Positions 8,682 to 17,113 of a stretch of DNA of 52,517 nucleotides are shown in pieces; positions within the stretch are counted from its first letter, which is position 1, and every line of letters starts with the position of its first letter. This DNA is from Bryobacteraceae bacterium. GTDB taxonomy: Bacteria > Acidobacteriota > Terriglobia > Bryobacterales > Bryobacteraceae. The stretch lies in NCBI GenBank assembly GCA_019752335.1, contig JAIEMJ010000027.1:1-52517 (forward strand), in the 5' to 3' direction. The notes below the pieces were generated by a model. It was not told where the DNA came from and did not search any database. It saw only the letters and a program-made list of their open reading frames with translations. A program made the position numbers and the translations under genes.

Positions 8682-11099
8682 CTATGGAATGCGCAAAGCC
8701 AGGACGCCGTTCTGACGGCGTTCGGCGTCATAGGTGATGGCGATTACCGCGTTGGCCCGGATGTTCGAACGAAGCAGCACGGTGGGCGTCTGGGCACCGC
8801 CGCCGCCCGGTAACCCAGGGAAGCCTCCCGGCGCGGCCGCCGGCAGCGGACCCACGAAGGCCACGCCGGCGGGGTTTTCGACGATCTGCAAGTCGCCGCG
8901 GACCAGGTCGTACACCAGCAACTGCGTGCCCGTGTTGCCGGTGCGCGTGCCGCGCGCGACGACTTTGCGCGTGGCGGGGAAGACGTCCACCAACTGCACG
9001 CCGATGAAGCCTTCCGGCGACGGCAGCACCGTGCCTTGGCCACGATCAAGGTCGAAGACCACCAGGCCCGCGTCGCCCGGTTGGCGATTGCGCGCCAGGC
9101 CCACCAGCAGGTTCATGGCCGGCACGGGCGTCAGTTGCGAGAAGCCACTAATGCCCGGCGGCAGATCGACGCGGAAGGGCGCGCCGGTGACGCCGTCGAG
9201 CACATAGAGCGTATCGGCGCTGCCCTGGCGCGTGATGTCCGTATTCGAGCCGAAGATGTAATCGTTCATCTCGTTGGTGCCCGTAGTGGCGCTGAATTGT
9301 CCGGCGCCCGGCAAGGGCGCGGCACTCACCTTTTGCTCGTCAAGGTCGAGCAGTAGGAAGCCGCTGGCGGGGCAATCCAGGCTGAAGGTGCGGTCCGCCG
9401 AGGAGGCGCCCAGCAGACCGATGCGCCGGGCCAGTTCGACGCTGAAGAAGCGCACGGTGGGCGTGCAGGCGGAGGTGAACCAGCCCTCCGGGAAGTCGAC
9501 GACGCGGACTTCGTTGCGGTCCGTCCGCATGGCGACCAGCCCGTGGCGGCTATTGTCCGCTCGACGCGCCACCACGTAGTACGTACGCTGCGGCGCGTCG
9601 TAGACGGCCGTCACGGGCAGGCGAACCGCGCCGGCCGGCAAGCCTTGCACCTGGCCATTCGGACCCTGAATCTGCGGCGCGGGCGCGGCCAGCGGCAGCC
9701 AGCCGTCGGGGAAGTCGCGCGTCAAGGTAACGGCGTTTTGCGCGTTCAACGCGGCGATCTTGGCCCGCTTCGGATCATCTATGTTGTCGCCCACCACGGT
9801 GAGCCGCGTCCCGGCGCCGACGCCGACGGGTGCGGACAAGACGCGATTGAGCCCGTCGCCGAGGTCGACGGCGGGCAAACCAGGTCCGCCGGGGCCGCCT
9901 GGGCCGCCTGCACCACCTCCTCCTACATTGCCAGCGAACGGACGCACTTCGCCGGACTCGGCATCGATCACCACCGTCTGGTTGCCGGTCAACACCGCCG
10001 CCATGTTGCCTTCGGGCCCGGAGGCCAGCGTCTGGCTGGTGGCCGGCAGCTTCACCGTCATCGGGTCCGGCTTGGTGGCATTCAGCAGCAACACCTGATC
10101 GCTCACTTCGTTCTGATTCTTCGCCGGACCCACAAAGGCCGCGAGCGCCGTGCCGTCCACTGAGCGTTGAAACGGCGTGGCTGGATTCGGCAGGTCCGAC
10201 GCCAGACAGTCCGGCAGACGCCTGCTGGTCTGCTTAGCCAAATCGAGCAGCAGGCCCGTGAAGCAGCCGTTCGCCGCGCGGACCCCGGTGGCCACCAGGT
10301 AGCTGGCGCGCAAGTCCGCGGTGAGTAGCGTACGAATCTCGGGCGTACCGGCGGGCAGACGCAGGAACTGCGTCTCCGGCTTCAGCAGCGCGCCCGCAAC
10401 GGCGGGATTCGACGCGCGATTGTTTTGCAGGAGCACGACGGGATCCGCCGGCAGCGCGCTATCCGGCACTTCCACGCGCACGTTGAAGACGCCTGGCTGG
10501 TCCGGTTTGGCCGTCGTGACGGCCTTGGCCGGCCAGCCGCCGACGTAAGCGCGCAGAGCTTGGCGCGGCGCCGCGCCGGCGTTGGTGTCGCCGTCGGCTA
10601 CGGCGGGATCCGTTGCGCCGAGCGAACTTAGGCTCAGGTTCAAGACGCCGCCATCCGCGCTATTCACCAGTCCATACCCGGTGCCCTCCGCGGTAAGCAC
10701 GCTGGGCGAGAACGGCAAGACATTAATCCGCGCGGGGCGGCTACGTTGGTCACCGCGTACGACGATGATTGTCGCGAGGCCAGGCGGCGTGTCGGCGGGC
10801 ACTTGCGCCAAAATCCGGTCCAGGCTGGCGGAGTAAAGAGCGGCCGGGCGATCGTTCACCAGCACCTGCACTTCGCCGAGTTGTTTGGGTAGCGGTACAC
10901 TCGTCGCCTTGGCTTCGGCGGCGGGGCCCAGGTTCAGCCCCACGATGCTGATCAGCCCGCCCGGCGCCACCACGGAGGGCGCGGGCTGTTGCGTGAGGGC
11001 GTTCACGACGCCGCGCGGCGTCACCACCGGAGGCAGGCCTTGCGCATTCAGCCAACCCAATCCACTCACCAGAAAAACAAGCAGTCGATTTTTAGCCAC
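8682..11099 (-). CDS. Exported protein with N-terminal TIGR03437-like domain and propeller-like body
   Basis: 805 residues, GTG start at 11099 preceded by a TAGAGT box 5 nt upstream. A signal peptide ends at about residue 20. Residues about 25-240 resemble the Solibacter TIGR03437 domain: SVVAPGGLISIVGLNLG, PLPKQLGEVQVLVNDRPAALYSA, ILAQVPADTPPG, with a second Ig-like half. The rest is repeated strand-rich sequence suggesting a propeller, interrupted by a Gly/Pro-rich linker (GGGGAGGPGGPGGPG). The domain usually sits at the C-terminus of large secreted proteins of this lineage; here it is N-terminal. Probably a surface or periplasmic binding protein; ligand unknown. Confidence 0.8.
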   Translation of the reverse strand: MAKNRLLVFLVSGLGWLNAQGLPPVVTPRGVVNALTQQPAPSVVAPGGLISIVGLNLGPAAEAKATSVPLPKQLGEVQVLVNDRPAALYSASLDRILAQVPADTPPGLATIIVVRGDQRSRPARINVLPFSPSVLTAEGTGYGLVNSADGGVLNLSLSSLGATDPAVADGDTNAGAAPRQALRAYVGGWPAKAVTTAKPDQPGVFNVRVEVPDSALPADPVVLLQNNRASNPAVAGALLKPETQFLRLPAGTPEIRTLLTADLRASYLVATGVRAANGCFTGLLLDLAKQTSRRLPDCLASDLPNPATPFQRSVDGTALAAFVGPAKNQNEVSDQVLLLNATKPDPMTVKLPATSQTLASGPEGNMAAVLTGNQTVVIDAESGEVRPFAGNVGGGGAGGPGGPGGPGLPAVDLGDGLNRVLSAPVGVGAGTRLTVVGDNIDDPKRAKIAALNAQNAVTLTRDFPDGWLPLAAPAPQIQGPNGQVQGLPAGAVRLPVTAVYDAPQRTYYVVARRADNSRHGLVAMRTDRNEVRVVDFPEGWFTSACTPTVRFFSVELARRIGLLGASSADRTFSLDCPASGFLLLDLDEQKVSAAPLPGAGQFSATTGTNEMNDYIFGSNTDITRQGSADTLYVLDGVTGAPFRVDLPPGISGFSQLTPVPAMNLLVGLARNRQPGDAGLVVFDLDRGQGTVLPSPEGFIGVQLVDVFPATRKVVARGTRTGNTGTQLLVYDLVRGDLQIVENPAGVAFVGPLPAAAPGGFPGLPGGGGAQTPTVLLRSNIRANAVIAITYDAERRQNGVLALRIP

Positions 11100-11104
11100 A
11101 ATTC

Positions 11105-11110
11105 ACTCTA
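11105..11110 (-). promoter_or_regulatory. -10-like TAGAGT box, 5 nt before GTG start
   Basis: On the minus strand TAGAGT is followed by GAATT and then the GTG start at 11099. No ribosome-binding site is visible, consistent with leaderless transcription. Confidence 0.4.
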
Positions 11111-11211
11111 AACCTTCGGGAAGGAAAACGTTGCTGAACCCTTGAATTTTGTTGACGCATCAATCATGCTGATGAGCAGTTGTTGAGATTCAGTCTTCAG
11201 GAGTGTTCCGC

Positions 11212-12120
11212 ATGTACGAAAGCAAGAACCCCATTGACGAGCTTGTTCACCTTTACGTGGACGGCGCCTTTGACCGCCGCGAACTCGTGCAGCGCGTCGT
11301 GCGCGTTACCGGCAGCATGGCCGCCGCCCTGGCCGCCCTAGGCGGCTTCGAAGAATTGCGCGCCCAGCCGCCCAGCGCTTGCCCGGCCGATGTCCGCGTG
11401 CCCGCCGATGCGCCATACCTCGACGCCCGCGATGTCGAGTTCGCTGGCCCGGGCGGCCGCATGCTGGGCTATCTGGCGCAGCCCAAGAATCTCACCGAGG
11501 CCCAGCCGGCCATCATCGTCATCCACGAAAATCGCGGACTGGTGGAGCACATCCGCGACGTCACTCGGCGCGCCGCCCGCGCGGGCTTCGTCGCCCTCGG
11601 CGTCGATTTGCTGAGCCGCCAAGGTGGCACCGCTCAATTTACGGAACCGACGCAGCAGACGGCCGCTTATGGCCGCACCAATCCCTTTGACCGCCGCTCG
11701 GACTTGATCGCGTCACTCGCCTACCTGAAGACGCTCGATAGCGTCATCTTTGATCGCATCGGCGTGACCGGCTTTTGCGCCGGCGGCGGTAATACCTGGG
11801 ACCTGATTGTGAACATCGATGAGATCGCCGCCGCCGTTCCCTTCTACGGCGCCCCGCCTCCGGTCGCCGACCTCGCCCGGCTGCGTACCCCCGTGCTCGC
11901 CATGTACGCCGAACGTGACCGCGCCTTGACGGGCAACATGGCGCCCGTCGTAACGGCGTTACTCGCCCAACAGCGGTCCTTCGGCCTGAATATCTACGAA
12001 GGCGTGGGCCACGCCTTCCACAACGACACCGGCGCCGCTTACAACGCCGAGGCCGCTTGCGACGCATGGGCCAAGACCATGACGTTCTTCAATAAATTCC
12101 TGCGCGCGCCGCGCACTTAG
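11212..12120 (+). CDS. Dienelactone hydrolase family protein with Tat-like N-terminus
   Basis: 302 residues from the ATG at 11212, chosen because AGGAG at 11199-11203 is 8 nt upstream; the GTG at 11203 would overlap it. The N-terminus reads DRRELVQRVVRVTGSMAAALAAL, resembling a twin-arginine leader set about 20 residues in. The alpha/beta-hydrolase core has the DLH triad: Cys189 in GFCAGGG, Asp236 in YAERD and His267 in GVGHAFHND. Family members hydrolyse lactones and other esters, classically in chlorocatechol breakdown, but no aromatic-degradation genes are nearby, so the substrate is open. Probably exported if the twin-arginine segment works. Confidence 0.88.
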   Translation: MYESKNPIDELVHLYVDGAFDRRELVQRVVRVTGSMAAALAALGGFEELRAQPPSACPADVRVPADAPYLDARDVEFAGPGGRMLGYLAQPKNLTEAQPAIIVIHENRGLVEHIRDVTRRAARAGFVALGVDLLSRQGGTAQFTEPTQQTAAYGRTNPFDRRSDLIASLAYLKTLDSVIFDRIGVTGFCAGGGNTWDLIVNIDEIAAAVPFYGAPPPVADLARLRTPVLAMYAERDRALTGNMAPVVTALLAQQRSFGLNIYEGVGHAFHNDTGAAYNAEAACDAWAKTMTFFNKFLRAPRT

Positions 12121-12134
12121 TCTAGTTAAGCCGA

Positions 12135-12140
12135 TATAAT
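12135..12140 (+). promoter_or_regulatory. Perfect TATAAT -10 box just before start codon
   Basis: TATAAT overlaps a possible early ATG (12139) and lies 10 nt before the ATG at 12151. Transcription would start about 7 nt after the box, so the 12151 ATG would be almost leaderless and the 12139 ATG could not be translated from this promoter. No clear -35 box is seen. Confidence 0.55.
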
Positions 12141-12150
12141 GTCGGCCAGC

Positions 12151-14106
12151 ATGCGCTATTTCTTACTGGCAATCGCCACCCTGACGCTGCGGGCTCAGGA
12201 CGCTACCGTACCGGGCCGCTTCCACGTGGAGCACCCGACGCTCCATAATCTTGGCTTTGAATGGCCCATCACCGGCGATGCGAATCGCAATGCCACGGTG
12301 GCGGTGCAGTATCGCGAGACGGGCCAGTCCCAGTGGCGCAACGCGCTGCCCTTGCTGCGCATCGGCGGCGAGAACGTTTACCGGCGGCGGGAGAACCTGG
12401 ACTATACGGTGCCCGATGGCTTCGCCGGATCGATTCTGAATGTGAAGGAAGGCACGGAGTACGAATGCAAGTTCGTCCTTACCGATCCGGACGGCGTGAA
12501 AGGCAATACGACCGAGACGGTGAAGGTGAAGACGCGCTCGGAGCCTAAGCCCTACGCCGGCGGGCGAGTGCTACACGTCTATCCGCCGGACTACGAAGGC
12601 AAGCGCGAAGAGCCCAGTTTCACAGGCCTGCTTCATGCCTACTATGGCGCTGGGCTCGGCGACTGGTCCGTCGTTTGGGAGCGCCGCGCGCAACCCGGCG
12701 ACACCATTCTGGTACACGTCGGCATGTACCGCTCCGAACGGCTGAGCTACGTAGACCCGCTGATGGCGCCCTTCGACGGCGTGATGTCGCTCACCTTGAA
12801 GGGCACTCCCGAGAAACCCATCACCATCAAGGCCGCCGGCGACGGCGAGCCGGTCTTCGACGGCGACTACGGCAGCCGCATGCTCGACGTAATGGCTTCG
12901 CGCTATCACATCATCGACGGGATTACCTTCCGCAACGTCGACACGGCCATCTTTGCCGGCTCCAAAGAAGTGCTCGGCGCGGTGGGCCTCACGGTGCGCA
13001 ATTGCCGCTTCGAAAACGTCGGCTTCGGTGTCTGGACCGAGTACGCCGGTTCGAGCGACTTCTACATCGCGGACAATCTCTTCCTCGGTCGCGATGACCG
13101 TTTTCGGCTGATCGGCTGGGGCGGCGCTTCGCGCTCGCCCGGTTCGCCGGGCTACAAGGCGCCGGGTGACTATGGTTCGCACCAGATGAAGAGTTACTAC
13201 GCCATCAAAGTCTACGGCCCCGGACACGTGATCGCCCGCAATGCCATTGCCTATTACCACGACGCCATCGGTATCTCGACCTACGGCACGCCCGAGAAGG
13301 ATCCGGACTTACGCGCGTCGTCGATTGACATCCATAACAATGACCTGCACATGTTCGGCGACGACTATATTGAAACCGATGGCGGCGTCCACAATATCCG
13401 CGTCTACAACAATCGCGGGATCAACTCCGCGCATGGCGGCTATAGCTCGCAGCCGATCTTCGGCGGACCGGCTTACTTCATCCGCAATATTCTCTACCAC
13501 ACGCCCAGCGGCACGGCCTTTAAATTTTCGGGGAAACCCGCGGGCTTATTTGTCTACCACAACACCATCATCGGTGAGAATATCGTCGGCGATGCTTCCT
13601 CCAACATGCATTTCCGGAATAACTTGTATCTGGGCCGCGATGAACCGGGCCGCGGAATTCTGCGCCTGGCCAACGCGACGGGTAACAACACCACCGACTA
13701 TAACGGCTATCGTCCGAATCGGGATGTGAAGGATCAATACACTTACTTCGCGCCGCCCGCCGGCCAACGCATCTATGAGCCTGCGCCCGAAGCCTGGAAG
13801 CGCTTCGCGACGCTGGCTGAGTATAAAGCGGGCACCGGCCAGGAGGCGCACAGCATCGAGGTGGACTTCGATATCTTCGAAAACCTGAAGGCGCCAGACC
13901 AGAGGAAGCGCCACGCCGTCTATCACGCCATGGACCTGAACTTCAAGCTGAAGCCCAACAGCAAGGCCGTTGACGCCGGAGTGGTGTTGCCGACGGTAAA
14001 TGAAGACTTCGCCGGCCGCGCCCCGGATTTGGGCGCGCTCGAAACCGGAAAGCCGGAAATCAAGTACGGTCCGCGCTGGCTCACCTGGCAGCCGTTTTAC
14101 CGCTGA
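12151..14106 (+). CDS. Exported right-handed beta-helix protein
   Basis: 651 residues from ATG 12151; an ATG at 12139 would add four residues but overlaps the -10 box. Signal peptide MRYFLLAIATLTLRAQ. Residues about 20-135 form a fibronectin type III-like module (AVQYRETGQSQWRNA, LNVKEGTEYECKFVLTDPDG). From about 200 to 480 there are turns typical of parallel beta-helices of the pectate-lyase superfamily: DGITFRNVDTAIF, LTVRNCRFENVGFGVW, SSIDIHNNDLHMFGDD, NIRVYNNRG. Such proteins bind or cleave polysaccharides; catalytic residues cannot be assigned here. The EEP-family gene follows after 13 bp with its own strong ribosome-binding site, suggesting co-transcription. Confidence 0.82.
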   Translation: MRYFLLAIATLTLRAQDATVPGRFHVEHPTLHNLGFEWPITGDANRNATVAVQYRETGQSQWRNALPLLRIGGENVYRRRENLDYTVPDGFAGSILNVKEGTEYECKFVLTDPDGVKGNTTETVKVKTRSEPKPYAGGRVLHVYPPDYEGKREEPSFTGLLHAYYGAGLGDWSVVWERRAQPGDTILVHVGMYRSERLSYVDPLMAPFDGVMSLTLKGTPEKPITIKAAGDGEPVFDGDYGSRMLDVMASRYHIIDGITFRNVDTAIFAGSKEVLGAVGLTVRNCRFENVGFGVWTEYAGSSDFYIADNLFLGRDDRFRLIGWGGASRSPGSPGYKAPGDYGSHQMKSYYAIKVYGPGHVIARNAIAYYHDAIGISTYGTPEKDPDLRASSIDIHNNDLHMFGDDYIETDGGVHNIRVYNNRGINSAHGGYSSQPIFGGPAYFIRNILYHTPSGTAFKFSGKPAGLFVYHNTIIGENIVGDASSNMHFRNNLYLGRDEPGRGILRLANATGNNTTDYNGYRPNRDVKDQYTYFAPPAGQRIYEPAPEAWKRFATLAEYKAGTGQEAHSIEVDFDIFENLKAPDQRKRHAVYHAMDLNFKLKPNSKAVDAGVVLPTVNEDFAGRAPDLGALETGKPEIKYGPRWLTWQPFYR

Positions 14107-14119
14107 GAAGGAGTAACTT

Positions 14120-15229
14120 ATGCGTCTCGCCACTTACAACGTCGAGAATCTCTTCCGCCGCCCCGCGGCCATGAATCAGGCCACCTGGGCGCAGGGCAAT
14201 CCGGCCCTGGCGGACTTGCGTAAGCTGAATCAGTGGGTGAATCTACCCACTTACAGCAATTCGGTGAAGAGCCAAATCCTGGCCACCATGGGTAAGTACC
14301 CGGGTCTGCTCACCAGGGGCGACAGTAAGTTCCTTCGCCTACGCGAAATTCGCGACAAGCTCGTCCGGCGGCGCGCGGCGGGGCCGCAAATCGAAGTAAA
14401 TGGCCGCGACGAATGGGTGGGCTGGTTTGAACTGGTCGAGGAAGATCTCGACGATCAGGCTATTCTGAATACCGGCCGGATTCTCGGGCTAGTGAATGCC
14501 GACGTGCAGTGCGTGATGGAGGTGGAGAATCGGACGGCCTTGCGGCGATTCAATGAGCAGGTATTGACGGATGTGGGTGTCTCTCCGTTTGACCATGCGA
14601 TGCTGATCGATGGCAACGACGAACGCGGCATCGATGTCGGCCTGCTGCACCGCGCGCCGTTCACGCTGCAAAGCATGCTGAGCCACGCCGAAGACGAGGA
14701 CGCCGCCGGCGAAATCTTCAGCCGGGACTGCGCCGAATACAGCCTCCGCACGCCCGCCGGCAATACGTTGCTCTTGCTGGTGAATCACTTCAAGAGCAAA
14801 CTGCCGCCACCCGCCGCCAGCAATGCCAAGCGCCTGCGCCAAGCGACGCGTGTGCGCGAGATCTACGATCAGCGCATTGCCGAGGGCGTCCAGTTCATTG
14901 GCATCCTGGGCGACTTCAACGACACGCCGGACTCCGCTCCGCTGCAACCGTTGCTCGAACCTGCTTCCGGGTTAACCGACATCATGCAGCACCCAGCCTT
15001 CACCGGCGACGGCCGCCCGGGCACGTTCGCCAATGGCGCCGCCTCGTCGAAGATCGATTACCTCTTGCTCTCGCCCGCCCTCGCCGCGCGCGTCACGGCC
15101 GGAGGCATCGAGCGGCGCGGCGTCTGGGGCGGCGTGAACGGCACGCTCTTCCCGCACCTGCCCGAGATGACCCGGTCCGTCGAAGCCGCGTCAGACCACG
15201 CCGCGTTGTGGGTAGAGTTGAACGTCTAA
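14120..15229 (+). CDS. Endonuclease/exonuclease/phosphatase family protein
   Basis: 369 residues; AAGGAG at 14108-14113 sits 6 nt before the ATG. Characteristic EEP motifs are present in order: TYNVENLF at the N-terminus, VMEVEN with the metal-binding Glu, GIDVGLLHR, LLVNHFKSK, GDFNDTPDS and the C-terminal SDHAALWV with the catalytic Asp-His. The fold is that of DNase I, nucleotide and inositol-phosphate phosphatases. No signal peptide is seen, so the product is probably cytoplasmic. Natural substrate (nucleic acid or phosphoester) is not deducible. Confidence 0.88.
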   Translation: MRLATYNVENLFRRPAAMNQATWAQGNPALADLRKLNQWVNLPTYSNSVKSQILATMGKYPGLLTRGDSKFLRLREIRDKLVRRRAAGPQIEVNGRDEWVGWFELVEEDLDDQAILNTGRILGLVNADVQCVMEVENRTALRRFNEQVLTDVGVSPFDHAMLIDGNDERGIDVGLLHRAPFTLQSMLSHAEDEDAAGEIFSRDCAEYSLRTPAGNTLLLLVNHFKSKLPPPAASNAKRLRQATRVREIYDQRIAEGVQFIGILGDFNDTPDSAPLQPLLEPASGLTDIMQHPAFTGDGRPGTFANGAASSKIDYLLLSPALAARVTAGGIERRGVWGGVNGTLFPHLPEMTRSVEAASDHAALWVELNV

Positions 15230-15278
15230 GCCCACCGCCGGTTCAGGTGGGCCCGCTCGATTGCGGAGGCTACCGGTT

Positions 15279-16466
15279 TCAGCGGCGAATCCTGATCGTC
15301 ACGCCAAAATGTAACTCACCAAACGCAAACTCAGCGGGCGGGCTACCGTTCTTGGCGAGCGCGGCTTGTGCCCGTTCGACGCCGCGGCCGAACCGATTTA
15401 CGACGCCGAGCACCTTCATCGCTTCCGCCAATACCGGGTTGCGGTAACTGGTTTGGCCAGGAAAATTCTCCCGCCTGGCTAGGCCATATAGCGGACCGGG
15501 ATTCTGAATTTCGATGCGATCTGAGTACTGATAGAACCGAACCGGCTGAGGCGCCTCATAGGAGCGGTGCAATACCGCGTTCATCAAAAACTCCCGAATC
15601 GCCACCTCCGGATAGTCAGCGATGGTAACTTCACGTAGGGCATCCGCCCGCACGGGCCGCTGATTGGTAATCAAATGAACGTAGCTGGATAAGTCTCGCG
15701 TTACCGACACCAGCTCACCCTGAAATCGTTTCTCTGACGTTACTTCGTCCGCCAAACTCTCACCAGCGAAACGGACATATTCGACATAGGCATTCGGGAG
15801 CCATGCACCTACATCCCGGCCAAAGAGAATCACGCCGGCGTAGGTGGGGTAATTGCGCGCCAAGTCAAAGAATCGGAGCGAAGCTAACTGCCGCTCGATG
15901 GGCCGGTGATTTTCGGCAATCACTTCGGCGTCGATGGCCAGCGGCCGGTAAGTATTGGTAAATAGCTCAAGTGCCAAGTCCGAGAGACTCGCGCCAGCGC
16001 AGGGTTGGGCGTCGAAGGTTCGGGCCGCGGCCGTGCGGCGCTCAACGAGAAGCGATTCCTCTGACTCGTTCGCGATACCCTTGCGCGGTCCGCGGCGGAT
16101 CCAAACCTGTCCCTTGTAGCGCACCGGCGTTAGGTCGGACGGTTGGACCTCGATAGCAATGACATCGCCGGAAGCCAACCGAAACTGCTGAATGGCGATA
16201 GCGGGCGCGGGAAGTATATTGCCATCGGCTGTCAAGCCGGCCAAGTTCCTCAGTAGCGGGTCATCAGCCCGCACGCCAACGGGCTGTCCAGACTTATCGT
16301 CCGCACCGATGAGTAAGTAGCCCGGTAAGCGGGCACCGGGCAGGTCGTTCGCGAAGGCACAAATCGCTTGGCTGAACTTGTCGGTGTCCTTCGTTGATAC
16401 CGTGCGCTCCACGCGGAAGGACTCGACGTCGGCCAACAAGGCCAGCAACTCGGATTCGGTGATCAC
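15279..16466 (-). CDS. AlbA_2 (Schlafen-like) plus HATPase_c_4 protein
   Basis: 395 residues, GTG start two bases after the stop of the DUF1080 gene. The N-terminal about 130 residues match the AlbA_2 putative nucleic-acid-binding domain (FRVERTVSTKDTDKFSQAICAFAND, GYLLIGADDKSGQPVGV, VWIRRGPRKGIA). The C-terminal part matches an HSP90-type ATPase fold: REFLMNAVLHRSY as the N-box, SDRIEIQNPGPLYG, and RFGRGVERAQAAL. Proteins of this build are called putative transcriptional regulators or ATP-dependent helicase-like proteins; some AlbA_2 proteins belong to defence islands. Codon use looks less GC-skewed than in neighbours, hinting at transfer. Its coupling to a DUF1080 gene is unexpected. Confidence 0.85.
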   Translation of the reverse strand: MITESELLALLADVESFRVERTVSTKDTDKFSQAICAFANDLPGARLPGYLLIGADDKSGQPVGVRADDPLLRNLAGLTADGNILPAPAIAIQQFRLASGDVIAIEVQPSDLTPVRYKGQVWIRRGPRKGIANESEESLLVERRTAAARTFDAQPCAGASLSDLALELFTNTYRPLAIDAEVIAENHRPIERQLASLRFFDLARNYPTYAGVILFGRDVGAWLPNAYVEYVRFAGESLADEVTSEKRFQGELVSVTRDLSSYVHLITNQRPVRADALREVTIADYPEVAIREFLMNAVLHRSYEAPQPVRFYQYSDRIEIQNPGPLYGLARRENFPGQTSYRNPVLAEAMKVLGVVNRFGRGVERAQAALAKNGSPPAEFAFGELHFGVTIRIRR

Positions 16467-16468
16467 GC

Positions 16469-17095
16469 CTAACGCTTCGTCAAATCCCGCAGCAGAATGT
16501 CTTTAAACTTCATGTTCCCGGCGCCGCCCGAGTGCAGTTGCAGCGCGATTGGCCCGTCGAAGGACTTCGGATTCGGATCCGTATAGTCCACCATCACCAC
16601 GCCATTCAGGCGCGAGGTGTAGCGGTTGCCCACCACCTTCACCACGAGGTCGTTCCAATCGCCGCGGCGCACCACGCTCTCGTTCTCCGCCGTGGGCCAT
16701 ACCACCCAGCCGCGGCCGTCGCCGTAGATGCCGCCCGTGTGCTCGTTGAGCGTGCAATCCACCTCGAATTGCAGGCCCTGGCTCACGTCCGGTGTACCGG
16801 GCTTGAAGCCGACGTGGAAGAAAACGCCGCTATTGCCGGTGCCCTCGCATTTGAAGCGCAGAGCCATTTCGAAGTCCTGGTAGGTCTTCTCGGTCTGCAA
16901 GTAGCCATAGGCCTTGGTGACGGCTTTCCCGTGGAGAACGCCGTCCTCCACCAGCCACTCCTCCTTGCCGACATTGACCCAGCCGTTCAAAGTCTTGCCG
17001 TCGAAAATCGGCGCCCATTTTTCTTGGGGACTCTTGGATTGAGCCAGGATCAGCGTGGCGCCGGAAAGAAGCGTGAAAAGGAGGTTGCGGAGCAT
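16469..17095 (-). CDS. DUF1080 / 3-keto-disaccharide hydrolase-like lipoprotein or secreted protein
   Basis: 208 residues with an N-terminal export signal (MLRNLLFTLLSGATLILAQ). The body is a concanavalin-like jelly roll of the DUF1080 family: PIFDGKTLNGWVN, WLVEDGVLHG, FEMALRFKCEGTGNSGVFFH, GDWNDLVVKVVGNR, GPIALQLHSGG, MKFKDILLRDL. Characterised members hydrolyse 3-keto-disaccharides made by periplasmic sugar oxidation. It lies between a radical SAM gene (18 bp upstream) and the AlbA_2 gene (2 bp downstream), all on one strand. A GGGAGG stretch directly abuts the ATG, closer than is usual for a ribosome-binding site. Confidence 0.88.
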   Translation of the reverse strand: MLRNLLFTLLSGATLILAQSKSPQEKWAPIFDGKTLNGWVNVGKEEWLVEDGVLHGKAVTKAYGYLQTEKTYQDFEMALRFKCEGTGNSGVFFHVGFKPGTPDVSQGLQFEVDCTLNEHTGGIYGDGRGWVVWPTAENESVVRRGDWNDLVVKVVGNRYTSRLNGVVMVDYTDPNPKSFDGPIALQLHSGGAGNMKFKDILLRDLTKR

Positions 17096-17113
17096 CCTCC
17101 CATTTCTATCACG

